A stretch of 64,000 nucleotides of DNA from Haloterrigena sp. KLK7 (GTDB lineage: Archaea; Halobacteriota; Halobacteria; Halobacteriales; Natrialbaceae). The DNA lies in the NCBI RefSeq assembly GCF_037914945.1, contig NZ_CP149787.1:1364001-1428000 (forward strand), in the 5' to 3' direction. Positions 34,615 to 43,911 of the stretch are shown here, in pieces. The position numbers and the translations under genes were made by a program. Position 1 is the first letter of the stretch. Every line of letters begins with the position of its first letter. The notes beneath the pieces are model-generated. The model was not told where the DNA came from and made no database searches. It saw nothing but the letters and a program-made list of their open reading frames with translations.

Positions 34615-35808
34615 TCAGCCGAGAACGGCGGCGACCGCGGTGAAGGCGACGTAGGAGATGATGATCGACCCGGCCAGCGAGCCGATCCACGCGAGGACGG
34701 TGTACCCCATCTTCCGGGCGCTGACGCCGCCGCCGGCGCCCGCGGCGGCGTAGCCGCTCCCGATGATCGCGCTGACAATGATCTCGTTGAACGAGACGGG
34801 GATCCCGAAGAGCACCGCGCTCTGTGCGATCATGAACGAGGGGATGAGCGCGGCGATCGAGCGCCGCGGGCCCAGCGAGGAGTAGTCCTGCGAGATCGCC
34901 TTGATCATCCGCGGTGCGCCGGTCCACGAGCCGAGCAGGAGCCCGAACCCGCCGCCGACGAGCAGCGCGATCAGGGGGATCTCGAGGGTGCCCGACAGCG
35001 GGATCAACGGCCCGACCGCCAGTCCGACCTGACTGCCGCCCGCGGAGAACGCGACCAGCCCGCCGAGGACGAGCAGGAAGTGTCGCTCGCCGCTCTCGAG
35101 ATCGCTTCGCAGATCGAGGCCGACCACCACCGCCCAGAGGGTCGCGATTGCGGCCGTCATCGCGACGACGCCGGCGATTTCGGGACCGGGAATCCATCCG
35201 CTCGAGGCCTGCGCGATCGACGCCCCGCCGGCGCCCGCCGAGCCGAGGATCGCGAACTCGATGTTGGCGACGAGGACGCCGACGAACGCGGCCAGGACGG
35301 TGATCAGATACCGCTCGGCGATCAGTTCCGCACGGAGCACGCGCGCGATCGTGTACGCGATGCCGCCGCCGACGAACGGCACGAGAATCCACAGCGTCGC
35401 GATCTCTGTGTACTTCGCCCACGCGGGATCGCCGCCCATCGCGAGGCCGACGCCGATGACCGCCCCCGTCACCGTGAAGGCGGTCGCGATGGGATAGCCC
35501 GCGAAGACGCCGATCGCGACCAGTCCGGCCGCGATCGACAGCCCGATCGTCGCCGCCATCGGCGACAGCGTCACGCCGCGGATCAGCTCGGCGCCGACCG
35601 CCTCGGAGACGTTCGCTCCCTGTAACACCGCGCCGGCGAACCCGAGGAGGCCGACGAGAAAGCCCGCTCGCATCACTGAGATCGCGTTCGCGCCGACCGC
35701 CGGGGCGAACGGCGTCGATCCGCTCGAGCCGGCGCCGATCGCCCAGGCCATGAAGAGGCTGGCCAGTGCGGCAACCAGAAACGTCGCGATCGTCACGAGC
35801 TCGACCAT
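34615..35808 (-). CDS. PiT-family inorganic phosphate transporter homologue
   Basis: 397 residues, about ten to twelve helices in two inverted halves. Half-repeat signatures are AIGAGSSGSTPFAPAVGANA near residue 24 and FSAGGSQVGLAVGPLIPLSG near residue 235, where classical PiT proteins have GANDVANA. The Asp of that motif is missing from both halves, so substrate or coupling ion may differ from standard Na+ or H+/phosphate transport. Gly-rich loops and GSGYAAAGAGGG near the C-terminus fit the family. A related tandem pair lies at 50259-53310. Confidence 0.82.
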   Translation of the reverse strand: MVELVTIATFLVAALASLFMAWAIGAGSSGSTPFAPAVGANAISVMRAGFLVGLLGFAGAVLQGANVSEAVGAELIRGVTLSPMAATIGLSIAAGLVAIGVFAGYPIATAFTVTGAVIGVGLAMGGDPAWAKYTEIATLWILVPFVGGGIAYTIARVLRAELIAERYLITVLAAFVGVLVANIEFAILGSAGAGGASIAQASSGWIPGPEIAGVVAMTAAIATLWAVVVGLDLRSDLESGERHFLLVLGGLVAFSAGGSQVGLAVGPLIPLSGTLEIPLIALLVGGGFGLLLGSWTGAPRMIKAISQDYSSLGPRRSIAALIPSFMIAQSAVLFGIPVSFNEIIVSAIIGSGYAAAGAGGGVSARKMGYTVLAWIGSLAGSIIISYVAFTAVAAVLG

Positions 35809-35912
35809 CTATTCCGGCTTACCAGCTAGCCCTACAAGTGTGTGCCGACCTCCGACTCCCGCGCGAGCGCTGGCGGTGCCGTCAGGGCGCCGTCGTGTCG
35901 TCGGATCAGCGC

Positions 35913-36653
35913 TCAGTTCGTCGTCGACCGCGAGTCGTCGTCCGGCTCCGGCGGCGGCTCGGCCCCTTCGATCGCCTCGGCCGCGTCGGTGTCCTTCTCG
36001 ACGCCGACGTGCCAGCGGTCGACCTCGTCCTCGTACTCGGCCAGCAGGTCGGAGACGTCGTCCTTGAGGACGTCGTCGTTGACGTTGACCTCGAAGACGA
36101 ACTGCTCGCCGTTCCCGCCGTTGCGCGTCGACTGCTGGATGTTGGCGCTGATCAGCTCGTTGTCGAAGTAGTACGGCGCCAGCTGGGTCATCACGTTCTG
36201 GTAGACCGTGTCCTCGACGCGACGGAGCGCCTTGCGGCTCGCCGAGTCGGCCGCGCGCGCGACGTAATCGATCGACTCCCGCCAGTTGCCGACCGCGCCC
36301 TCGGCGTCGTCGTCCTCGAGTCGCTCGTACGACTCCGAGAGCTTCTCACCGGCGGTCTTGATGTCCTCATCGGGATCCTTGCCGGCCTTCTCGCCCTTGC
36401 CCTCCTCGACGCTGGCCTGGTCGGACGTCTTCTCGCTGACGTCGGTCTCGAGGGTCTCGTGGGCCTTGGGACGCCACTCCTCCCACTCCTCGAAGGCGTC
36501 GGCGAAGCGGGCACTGTCGGCCTCCTCGACCCCGTCGGAATCGGCGGGATCGTGGACGCCGGCGTCCCGGAGCGCGCGGGTGATGCGCTCGCCGTGCTCG
36601 ACGACGTCGCCCCAGTCACCGCGAACCTTGAAGCCCGAGATGCTCTCTTCCAT
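35913..36653 (-). CDS. Conserved haloarchaeal protein (DUF5828-like)
   Basis: 246 residues, soluble and highly acidic. It starts MEESISGFKVRGDWGDVVEHGERITRALRD; the middle is Lys/Glu/Asp-rich (KTSDQASVEEGKGEKAGKDPDEDI); the second half is helical (ARAADSASRKALRRVEDTVYQNVMTQLAPYYFDNELISANIQ) followed by a beta segment and an acidic Pro tail. I recall this as DUF5828, found throughout haloarchaea. Function unknown. It is downstream of the Q/G-rich Cys protein on the same strand. Confidence 0.75.
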   Translation of the reverse strand: MEESISGFKVRGDWGDVVEHGERITRALRDAGVHDPADSDGVEEADSARFADAFEEWEEWRPKAHETLETDVSEKTSDQASVEEGKGEKAGKDPDEDIKTAGEKLSESYERLEDDDAEGAVGNWRESIDYVARAADSASRKALRRVEDTVYQNVMTQLAPYYFDNELISANIQQSTRNGGNGEQFVFEVNVNDDVLKDDVSDLLAEYEDEVDRWHVGVEKDTDAAEAIEGAEPPPEPDDDSRSTTN

Positions 36654-36723
36654 TCGGTTGCCCCGGCATAGGAGATGGATCGCTATAAACTTCGTTACTG
36701 CGCAATACTGGCCGCGGTCGCGA

Positions 36724-37665
36724 TCAGTATCGCTGGCCGGTCATCTCGGAGCCGCTCCGCGGCTGGCCGCTCATTCCCTGCCCGTACTGCCCCTGTTCGC
36801 GCATCCCCTGCATTCCTCGAGCCCGGGACTCTCCGGTACCGGTCCCGGACCCCTGAGGTCCCTGAGAACCCCCGTCGACCTGCCGGAGGAGACTCTCGCA
36901 GGCGTTCATCGTTCGCTCGATCGTCGCCACCGTCTCGAGGACGTGCGGGTGGCGCTGCTGGAACCGTCGGAGCGTCGGCAGCCCCTCGTCCGCGACCCGC
37001 AGGAACATGTCCGCGACCTCCGGTCCGAACATCGAGTCGCGAGCGATCAGCAACTCGTTGAGCGCGGCGATCTCGGCGATGTCCTGGCAGATCCGGGCGC
37101 AGCGTCCGAGCTCCGGTCCCCCGCTCGCACACCGCGTGGCGCACCAGGCGGCGACGTGCGAGAGTTCGCCGAAGTCCTCGAGGGCGATCCACAGTTCGTC
37201 GGTCATGTGGTCCTCGAAGAAGGCGGCCTGCGTTTCCGCCGAACCGCCCTGCAGTCCCCGTGACGACTGCATCCCCCGTGTCGACTGCAGTGTCCCCTGC
37301 ATCTCGGGTTGGGAGCCACTCGTCCGCTGGCCGCCTTGCCGACCGCTCGTCCGCTGGTCGCCCTGCTGACCGCTCGGTTGCTGGCCGCCTGGGTGGCGGC
37401 CGCGCATCGACCCGGACCCTCGCTCGGCCATCGATCGATCATCCCCCTGACTGGGACGCTGTCGAGTACTCCGCTGTCGGCTGTTCGTCGACCGATTCGC
37501 GTCCGCCTCTTGATCCCTCGAGTCGGTCCGGTGGGACGAGCCGCCGAACTGCGGCTGGTGGTCCATGCCGGTCCCCGTTCGCGTTCCCGTCCCCGTTTCG
37601 CCGGGCTGCTGGCCGTACTGTTCGCCGCTTCGGTCGTGCTGGCGCTGATCCGAGTGGTGAGTCAC
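36724..37665 (-). CDS. Q/G/R-rich protein with Csp-like four-Cys helical domain
   Basis: 313 residues from a GTG start. Residues 1-145 and 265-313 are low-complexity Gln/Gly/Ser/Arg/Met (repeats such as QQSGQQGDQRTSGRQGGQRTSG-like units). The ordered middle (146-262) is all-helical with C175-x3-C179 and C189-x3-C193, plus C256, resembling the four-helix-bundle copper-storage (Csp/DUF326-type) arrangement, though with fewer Cys. The overall composition is basic and not acidic, which is unusual for a cytoplasmic halophilic protein. A metal-storage or matrix role is inference. Confidence 0.65.
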   Translation of the reverse strand: MTHHSDQRQHDRSGEQYGQQPGETGTGTRTGTGMDHQPQFGGSSHRTDSRDQEADANRSTNSRQRSTRQRPSQGDDRSMAERGSGSMRGRHPGGQQPSGQQGDQRTSGRQGGQRTSGSQPEMQGTLQSTRGMQSSRGLQGGSAETQAAFFEDHMTDELWIALEDFGELSHVAAWCATRCASGGPELGRCARICQDIAEIAALNELLIARDSMFGPEVADMFLRVADEGLPTLRRFQQRHPHVLETVATIERTMNACESLLRQVDGGSQGPQGSGTGTGESRARGMQGMREQGQYGQGMSGQPRSGSEMTGQRY

Positions 37666-37935
37666 GAATAGTGCACCTCGAGTGCTGCCAGCGGCTACGC
37701 CGATCGGTCGATTAAACCGACGCTACCGTTTCGGCCGCTTGCGGCGACGAACGGTGGGCTTTCGCGGTCCCAGCGGTCGATAACGACCGAAACCGCTCGG
37801 ACGCGAGCGAGTAATAGCGGATTGAACGCCACCGTCGGGTGGCGATTCGCGGGCCAGCGGCCGGAACTGCGGGAACGCTCGCCCCGCCCACGGCTGATCG
37901 ACAACGTGAACTATCCGGCGACAGGCTGTACGGGT

Positions 37936-38613
37936 ATGACGATCGAAGACCGGGAAAACGCCTATCTCGTCACGCACGCACTGGCGAAGGACACGCTCTC
38001 GCGGATTCGCGACGTCGAGACCGAGCAGGTCAGCTTCCGGAAGGGCCTGGTGAAGCTCGGCCGGATCTGTGGCTACGAGATCATCGACGGCCGGATGGAG
38101 ACGGAGTACGTCGAGATCGAGACGCCCCTCGAGCAGACCATGGGCGAGCGCGTCCGCGGGCTCGACGACGTTGTGATCATCAACGTCTTGCGCGCGGCGA
38201 CGCCGTTCGTCGAGGGGCTGTTGAAGGCCTTCCCGCGCGCGCGTCAGGGCGTCATCAGCGCGAGCCGCGACGAGGAGGCCGGCCGCGACGAGGACGGCTC
38301 GTTCCCGATCACCGTCGACTACGTGAAACTGCCCGAGATCACCGAGGAGGACACGGTGATCATCGCCGATCCGATGCTCGCGACCGGGAGCACGATGTGT
38401 ACCGTCCTCGACCACGTCATCGAGAACTCGCCGGAGCCGGAGAACCTGATCGTCCTCTCGGCGGTCTCGGCCCCCGAGGGGCTGCTCCGCGTCGACGAGG
38501 CGTTCCCCGAGGCCGACCTGCTGACGGTCTCGATCGACGACCGCCTCGACGACGACGGCTTCATCGTGCCCGGACTGGGCGACGCGGGCGACCGAGCGTT
38601 CCGCACCACGTAA
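37936..38613 (+). CDS. upp: Uracil phosphoribosyltransferase
   Basis: 225 residues. Uracil salvage: uracil plus PRPP to UMP. Conserved segments: [46 protein letters not shown], the PRPP-binding loop [12 protein letters not shown], and the uracil-binding C-terminus [15 protein letters not shown]. The ATG at 37936 is preferred to in-frame codons upstream, which give an Arg-rich extension. A gene for a cupin protein follows after 65 bp on the same strand. Confidence 0.95.
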   Translation: MTIEDRENAYLVTHALAKDTLSRIRDVETEQVSFRKGLVKLGRICGYEIIDGRMETEYVEIETPLEQTMGERVRGLDDVVIINVLRAATPFVEGLLKAFPRARQGVISASRDEEAGRDEDGSFPITVDYVKLPEITEEDTVIIADPMLATGSTMCTVLDHVIENSPEPENLIVLSAVSAPEGLLRVDEAFPEADLLTVSIDDRLDDDGFIVPGLGDAGDRAFRTT

Positions 38614-38678
38614 CCGTCCGTCGCCGACTCGCCGCTGGCCGCCGTCGACTTTTTGTGAGCGAGCCGTAATCGGTTCGT

Positions 38679-39053
38679 ATGGACTATGCCGTTATCGATC
38701 CGGACGACCTCGAGCGCGTCGAAGGCCGTCCCTGCGATCTGCGCCGCTTGAGCGACGCCGCGGGGATGGACAACGTCGCGATCAATCGCTTCGACGCGGA
38801 GCCGGGCGAACAGCTGCCGCTGGCCTATCACGTCCACGATACACAGGAGGAGGCCTTCCTCGTCCTCTCGGGAACCCTCCACGTCGAAACGCCCGAGGGC
38901 GACCACGTGGTCCCCGAAGGGTCGATGTTCGCGGCCCAGCCCGAGTCGCCGCACCGAGCGTACAACCCCGAGGACGCCGACGAACGGGTGTCGGTCGTCG
39001 CGGTCGGTGCGCCGTCGGTCGACGACGTCGCGCCCTACGAGGCCGACGAGTAG
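38679..39053 (+). CDS. Single-domain cupin protein
   Basis: 124 residues. Cupin motif 1 is HVHDTQEEAFLVLSGTLHVE (two His and Glu metal ligands) and motif 2 is PEGSMFAAQPESPHRAYNP (His). A small beta-barrel that could bind a metal and be an enzyme or sensor; the substrate is not evident. It directly follows upp, but the functional link is uncertain. Confidence 0.88.
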   Translation: MDYAVIDPDDLERVEGRPCDLRRLSDAAGMDNVAINRFDAEPGEQLPLAYHVHDTQEEAFLVLSGTLHVETPEGDHVVPEGSMFAAQPESPHRAYNPEDADERVSVVAVGAPSVDDVAPYEADE

Positions 39054-39103
39054 CGTTTCGGCCGCGGTTCACGCACTCGAGTCGCATCTCCCACCGACGG
39101 CCG

Positions 39104-39153
39104 GAGGGGATTACTTACCCGTCGGCTGGAGGGGATCACTTACCCGTCGGCCG
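39104..39153. repeat. 25-bp tandem duplication over a stop codon
   Basis: Two 25-bp units (39104-39128 and 39129-39153) with 23 matches, the second including the last codons and TAA of the YgaP-like gene. The duplication repeats the stop codon downstream, so it does not alter the protein. Confidence 0.7.
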
Positions 39154-39343
39154 AACAGGTATCGATCCCGAAGACGGCGTTGACCGGACACCGCTGGATG
39201 ACCGCCGTCGCGACGACGTCGCTGCCGGCGACGAACGCGAGCGTGCCGGCCGTTCGGTCCCGGTTCCGGTAGCCGATCAACAACAGGATCGCACCGAGAA
39301 CGACCCGCAGAAGGCGGTCCGATCCGCCGACGTTCTTGTCCAT
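39140..39343 (-). CDS. YgaP/DUF2892-type membrane protein
   Basis: 67 residues. MDKNVGGSDRLLRVVLGAILLLIGY gives the N-terminal amphipathic part and first helix; a second helix is TLAFVAGSDVVATAVIQ; then RCPVNAVFGIDTC, the CPxxxxxGxxTC ending typical of DUF2892. E. coli YgaP carries this domain fused to a rhodanese; free-standing forms are common. A role in sulfur or thiol handling at the membrane is only suggested by that association. Confidence 0.85.
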   Translation of the reverse strand: MDKNVGGSDRLLRVVLGAILLLIGYRNRDRTAGTLAFVAGSDVVATAVIQRCPVNAVFGIDTCSADG

Positions 39344-39515
39344 ACCTGACCGAACGATCGAGACGACCGTAGTAGTGATCCCTGCACGCCGCGACGAACC
39401 CCTTCATTTCCGGTCGAACCGACTCGAGCGCCCGTTTCCGGGCGGCTCGACGGTCGCCGATCCAGACGAAACGGTGCTCCGGTCGCTCGAGGCTCGCGCC
39501 GCGACGCCGCAGGGC

Positions 39516-41654
39516 TCACGCTTCGTCCCGGTCGTCCTCGCCCCCGCTCGAGAGCCCCGCACCGCGCTCGCGCTCGAGCGCCGGCGGGGCGTCGCGGTGG
39601 GCGGAGTAGCCGTCGAACCAGCGGGCGATGCGCTCGAGTCGGTCGACGACGTGGGCGGGTTCGCCCGAGCGGGAGAGTTCGTGGCCCTCGCGGGGATACC
39701 GGACCAGTCGCGTATCGACGCCGTGTTTCTGCAGCCCGCGGACGAACAGTTCGGCCGTGTTGGCGGGCGTCCGATAGTCGCGGTCGGCGTGCATCACGAG
39801 CGTCGGCGCGTCGACGTCGGCGACGCCGGCCGCGGGCGACTGGTTCCAGAGGAACTCGGGGTCCGTCCAGGGGGTCGCCCCGAAATCGTCCTCGACGAGT
39901 TTGAACGCGTCGCTCGAGCCGTAGAACCCGGTGAGATCGTAGACGCCCCGCTGGGCGACGGCCGCCTCGAAGCGGTCGCTCCGGGCGACCGCCCACGCGG
40001 TCATGAACCCGCCGAAGCTGCCGCCGGTGACGAACACCTCGTCCTCGTCGACGAATTCGCGCTCGCAGACCGTCTCGACGCCGGCGAGCACGTCGGTCAG
40101 CGTGACCTCGCCCCAGTCGGCCTCGATGGCCGTCGCGCGGTCCTCGCCGTACCCCGTCGATCCGCGCGGGTTGCACCAGAAGACGACGTACCCCCGCGCC
40201 GCGAGCGTCTGGAACTCGTGCCACATCGTCCCCGCGGTCGTCCAGTGGGCGTGGGGACCGCCGTGGATCTCGAGGACGAGGGGGTAGCGCTCGCCCGGCG
40301 AGGCGTCGGCGTCGAACTCCGGTGGCGTCAGGAGCCAGCCCTGGATCGACTCGCCGTCGCTCCCGTCGTCGGCTTCCTCCCTACCGTCGTCGACCTCGAA
40401 CCACACTTCCTCGGGCCGGCGCACCGGCCGATCGCCGAGGTAGTCGTCGTTGACCCGCGTCAGTCGGTGGACCTCGTTACCGCCCCGCGTCGTCACGAAG
40501 ACGTCGCCGGGATGGTCCCACTCGCTGTAGACGTAGGCGACGGCGTTCGCGCCGACGGAGAAGTCTTCGATCGTGACGCCGTCGCCGTAGACTCGCGTCG
40601 GTTCTTCGCTCGCGTCGCCGGGCACCGACCAGCAGACTCGAGACCCCTCGTCTGGCGTCGTGAAGTACAGCGTCTCGCCGTCCGGCGCCCACTCGAACGC
40701 ACAGCGGTGGCCGACGGTCCGATCGAGCGGTTCCGTCGGCGTTCGCACCTCGCCGGTGTCGCGGTCGTGTACCCGAATCTCGGTCTGGCGCATCGAGGTT
40801 CGGTCCTCGGGCGTGAACTCGACGGCGACGCGGCCGTCCGCAGTGGCGTCGATCGATCCGGACTCGAGCCAGCCCGTGGTTTGCGCGAACGTCTCGACCT
40901 CGTCAGATTCCGTCTCGTGCTCGTACAGGTCGTAGGTCAGCGTGTCGTCGGGTTCCTCGCCGGCCGCGGCGGCCTTGGCGGCGTAGTAGACCGTCTCGCC
41001 GTCTCCCCACGTGGGTGAGACGTAGTCGACGCGCGCGTCGGCCGGCCCGTCTCCGGTGAGTCTGGTGATCGCGTCGCCGTCCAACTCGTCTTCGGGATCC
41101 CTCGAGAGCGCTTCGGCCACGTCGAGGACGTAGACGTGGCGCCGCCGGCCGTCGAAATACTCGGTTCCCGCTCGGTAGATCATCCGGTCGATCACCCGGG
41201 GATCGGGGGCCGCTCGCTCGTAATCTGGATCGACCGCGCGGTCCCGGTCGGCCTCGCGGTCCTCGGACGTGACGCGCTGGGAGAAGCAGAGTCTGGAGCC
41301 GTCCGGACTCCACTCGAGGTCGTCGACCCCGCCGACGACCGACGTGAGCCGGCGCGCTTCGCCGCCGTCGGTCGGGACGAGCCAGAGCTGCTCGCGGTCG
41401 CCCGCGCCGCGGGTGCTGGCAAACGCCAGTCGATCGCCGCCGGGGCTCCAGCGGGGCTGGGAGTCGACGCCGTCGCCGGCGGTGAACTGCGTGGCTTCGT
41501 CGCCGCCGACGGGAACGGTGTAGACCGACGCCGTGTACGACGCGTCGCCTGCGGGCGTCCGCCGGACGAACGCCACGCGCTCGTCGTCCGGCGAGAGCCG
41601 CGGCTCCTCGGCGTGGACGAGATCGTGATAATCGCTCGCCGCGATCCTGTTCAT
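39516..41654 (-). CDS. S9 family (acylaminoacyl/prolyl oligopeptidase-type) peptidase
   Basis: 712 residues. The N-terminal part is a beta-propeller of TolB/WD-type repeats (PRWSPGGDRLAFAS, DLEWSPDGSRLCFS, AFEWAPDGETLYF). The C-terminal alpha/beta-hydrolase has the catalytic triad S546 (GGSFGGF), D626 (HADRDYRTP) and H658 (PREGHEL). Such enzymes remove acylated residues or cleave short peptides in the cytoplasm. The last 25 residues are an acidic tail. The start at MNRIAASDYHDLVHAEEP is standard for the family. Confidence 0.92.
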   Translation of the reverse strand: MNRIAASDYHDLVHAEEPRLSPDDERVAFVRRTPAGDASYTASVYTVPVGGDEATQFTAGDGVDSQPRWSPGGDRLAFASTRGAGDREQLWLVPTDGGEARRLTSVVGGVDDLEWSPDGSRLCFSQRVTSEDREADRDRAVDPDYERAAPDPRVIDRMIYRAGTEYFDGRRRHVYVLDVAEALSRDPEDELDGDAITRLTGDGPADARVDYVSPTWGDGETVYYAAKAAAAGEEPDDTLTYDLYEHETESDEVETFAQTTGWLESGSIDATADGRVAVEFTPEDRTSMRQTEIRVHDRDTGEVRTPTEPLDRTVGHRCAFEWAPDGETLYFTTPDEGSRVCWSVPGDASEEPTRVYGDGVTIEDFSVGANAVAYVYSEWDHPGDVFVTTRGGNEVHRLTRVNDDYLGDRPVRRPEEVWFEVDDGREEADDGSDGESIQGWLLTPPEFDADASPGERYPLVLEIHGGPHAHWTTAGTMWHEFQTLAARGYVVFWCNPRGSTGYGEDRATAIEADWGEVTLTDVLAGVETVCEREFVDEDEVFVTGGSFGGFMTAWAVARSDRFEAAVAQRGVYDLTGFYGSSDAFKLVEDDFGATPWTDPEFLWNQSPAAGVADVDAPTLVMHADRDYRTPANTAELFVRGLQKHGVDTRLVRYPREGHELSRSGEPAHVVDRLERIARWFDGYSAHRDAPPALERERGAGLSSGGEDDRDEA

Positions 41655-41828
41655 ACTCGAGGTCGGACCCGCCGGCCCATATATCTCGGCGAGGCGGCAG
41701 GCGGACGCATCCGCGGTCGTGCTCCTCGAGCACCGATCGACGTCGTCCGTCGCCGATCCGCGGGTCGACCGACCGTCAGCGCCGTCGGGTCCGGTAGGAT
41801 TTTGTCAGTTCGCCGTCGTCTCTCGAGT

Positions 41829-42686
41829 ATGGCAACGCGAAACTCGACCGAGCGCGTCTCGCTCGGCGACGGCGACGACGAGCCGTCCGACGGGCGCTTC
41901 CGGCTCGCCGTCGCCGTCTACGCGGGTGCCCTCGTCGCCGGCGTCGTCTCGATCGCGGCCGTCCTGACCGCGCTCGTCCCGGGCGATCTCCCCGTCGTCT
42001 ACGCGGTCGGATTCGCCGGCGGTTTCGTCGGCGGACTGGCGCTGGCGAGCGTCGATCCCCGCCTCCCCTCGCGCCTCGGCCGTTCGCTCGTCCGCCGCGT
42101 GGCGCTCGTCGCGCCGGCGTTTCCGGTGCTATTCGGGTGGTTCGTCCTGCTCGAGTCGACCGTCGGGTTCGTCGTCCTCTGGTCGGCGCTGGCCGTCTTC
42201 AGTTCGGGCTACGTCCTCTCGCAACTGGCCGGAAATCGGTACGTCGACGCGATCACCGCCGGTGAACCCGACGAGCGATGGCGCTGGGAACCCGCCAGTT
42301 CCGCGGTTCTCGACGGAGTCATTGCCGGACTGTGGGCGCTGCTCGCGGTCGGCAACGTCGCCGTCGGCAACTCCCTGGAAGCCCTCGTCTGGCTGTTGAT
42401 GGCCGTCGGCTGGATCGCGTCCGGACTCGCGGAGGGGCGCTGGTCGTTCGGCCCGGGACGAGAGCGCTGCGAGGTTCAGCTCTACGAGCGCGGACTCGTC
42501 AAACGACGCCCGTACACGAAGGAGTTCGTACCGTGGCGCGAGATCGGTCACGTTCGCCTGCGCGAAGACGAACTCGTCCTCGATCGCGGGCTGCGCGACG
42601 TGCGGTTCGACCGCGAGGAACTCGAGGACGCCGACGCGCTCCTCGAGGCGCTCGACCGACACCTCGAGACGGCCGGCGGACGATAG
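41829..42686 (+). CDS. Membrane protein with C-terminal PH-like domain
   Basis: 285 residues from ATG 41829, which lies about 27 nt after a TTTTGTC box. The N-terminal 25 residues are acidic; five to six helices follow (for example AVYAGALVAGVVSIAAVLTAL and AAVLDGVIAGLWALLAVGNVAVG). From about residue 215 a soluble beta-rich region (CEVQLYERGLVKRRPYTKEFVPWREIGHVRLREDELVLDRG) resembles bacterial PH domains. No specific family. It is convergent with the YigZ-like gene. Confidence 0.75.
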   Translation: MATRNSTERVSLGDGDDEPSDGRFRLAVAVYAGALVAGVVSIAAVLTALVPGDLPVVYAVGFAGGFVGGLALASVDPRLPSRLGRSLVRRVALVAPAFPVLFGWFVLLESTVGFVVLWSALAVFSSGYVLSQLAGNRYVDAITAGEPDERWRWEPASSAVLDGVIAGLWALLAVGNVAVGNSLEALVWLLMAVGWIASGLAEGRWSFGPGRERCEVQLYERGLVKRRPYTKEFVPWREIGHVRLREDELVLDRGLRDVRFDREELEDADALLEALDRHLETAGGR

Positions 42687-42702
42687 CTCCGGCTACCCCG
42701 TG

Positions 42703-43353
42703 TCACTCGAGGTCCGCCCGCCCGCTCGTCGCGCTCCGCAGTCGGTCCCGGAACGCGTCGGCCTCCTCGAGGGGGACTCGCACGTCGAAGGAGACGTCCT
42801 CCTGATAGTCGGCCTCGAACTCGTAGCCCTCGCTCTCGAGAATGCCGCGGACCGTCCCGGAGTCGTCGTACTCGACGGTGATTGAGACCTGTTCGTGGGG
42901 CCGTTCCTCGACGACACCGGCCGCCTCGACGGCCTCCTTCACCGCGCGGGAGTAGGCCCGGACGAGGCCGCCGACGCCGAGGTTCGTCCCGCCGTAGTAG
43001 CGCGTAACGACGACCGCGCAGTTCTCGATCTCCTGCTGGGTGAGGACGTTCAGCGCCGGCTTCCCCGCCGAGCCGGAGGGCTCGCCGTCGTCGCTCGAGT
43101 ACTCCCGGAGGAATCGGCCCGCTCCCGGGGCGTCCTCACCGCCCCCGCCGTTCTCGCCGCTCTCGTCGCCGACCCGCACCCGGTAGGCGGGAACGTTGTG
43201 GGTGGCGTCGGCGTACTCCTCGCTCACGGCGTCGACGAACGCCTCGGCGGCGTCGACGGAGTCGACCGGACGAACGCGGCCGATGAACTCCGAGCCCTGC
43301 ACGACGAAGTCGGCGGTGGCCGCCTGTGCGACGGTCCGGTACGATCGACTCAC
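42703..43353 (-). CDS. YigZ/IMPACT family protein
   Basis: 216 residues from a GTG start. N-terminal UPF0029/IMPACT domain: SEFIGRVRPVDSVDAAEAFVDAV, then ATHNVPAYRV, DDGEPSGSAGKPALNVL and VVVTRYYGGTNLGVGGLVRAYS, which are diagnostic. A C-terminal DUF1949-like ferredoxin fold follows. A Gly/Glu insert (GENGGGGEDAPGAG) is present. The family is linked to translation control in eukaryotes; its prokaryotic role is unclear. The long in-frame extension upstream is a shadow of the gene at 43486. Confidence 0.92.
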   Translation of the reverse strand: MSRSYRTVAQAATADFVVQGSEFIGRVRPVDSVDAAEAFVDAVSEEYADATHNVPAYRVRVGDESGENGGGGEDAPGAGRFLREYSSDDGEPSGSAGKPALNVLTQQEIENCAVVVTRYYGGTNLGVGGLVRAYSRAVKEAVEAAGVVEERPHEQVSITVEYDDSGTVRGILESEGYEFEADYQEDVSFDVRVPLEEADAFRDRLRSATSGRADLE

Positions 43354-43485
43354 GGCGACTTCCCTCGCACGATACTCGGCGGTACGCCCGGTAGCGAAAA
43401 GAGCGCGTCGGTCCGTTCGGCCGTCCGAATTGTCATATTCCCGATGTTCAATACGCTCTTGTCCCCCGCTGTGGTGGATGCGGGT

Positions 43486-43911
43486 ATGAGCGACGAAACC
43501 GAGCTCGAGACCGAAACCATCGACCGGACGCTCGCGGAGGAACTGCTCAGCGTCAGCCGAACCGCCGTCGGCGACGAACTGCGGAGCATCACCTACTTCA
43601 CCGAGGACGAGGTCGAGCAGATCTACCTCCGCTCGGACCTCGAACAGACGGCCGACCTCGTCGGCTTCGCCGATCACGAACGGCTCGGCTTTCGCTCCCA
43701 GTCGGCCTACCGAAACACGCAGCTCGGCGAGTATCAGGCGACGGTTCGAATGTTCGAGAACGGCTACCTCTCGCGGGTGATCCGGGGCCCCCACGGCGTC
43801 TGGGTGACGACCGACAGTATGTCCATGGACCGGTTCAAGGAACTGACGACGGCGACCAAGTCGGTCTTAGACGAGCACGCCGACACGGTGTCGACCGATC
43901 GCGACGACTGA
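43486..43911 (+). CDS. Conserved haloarchaeal protein (DUF7522-like)
   Basis: 141 residues, acidic. It begins MSDETELETETIDRTLAEELLSVSRTAVGDELRSITYFTEDEVEQIYLRSDL and continues with mixed alpha/beta elements (TVRMFENGYLSRVIRGPHGVWVTTD). I recall it as a haloarchaeal conserved family (DUF7522-like) of unknown function. Its TGA is immediately adjacent to the convergent stop of the ACT-domain gene, with no intergenic base. Confidence 0.75.
   Translation: MSDETELETETIDRTLAEELLSVSRTAVGDELRSITYFTEDEVEQIYLRSDLEQTADLVGFADHERLGFRSQSAYRNTQLGEYQATVRMFENGYLSRVIRGPHGVWVTTDSMSMDRFKELTTATKSVLDEHADTVSTDRDD

Noticed and set aside
43354-43794. Upstream extension of the YigZ/IMPACT frame to an ATG at 43794
   Set aside because: It is antisense to the gene at 43486-43911; the IMPACT domain begins just after the GTG at 43353.
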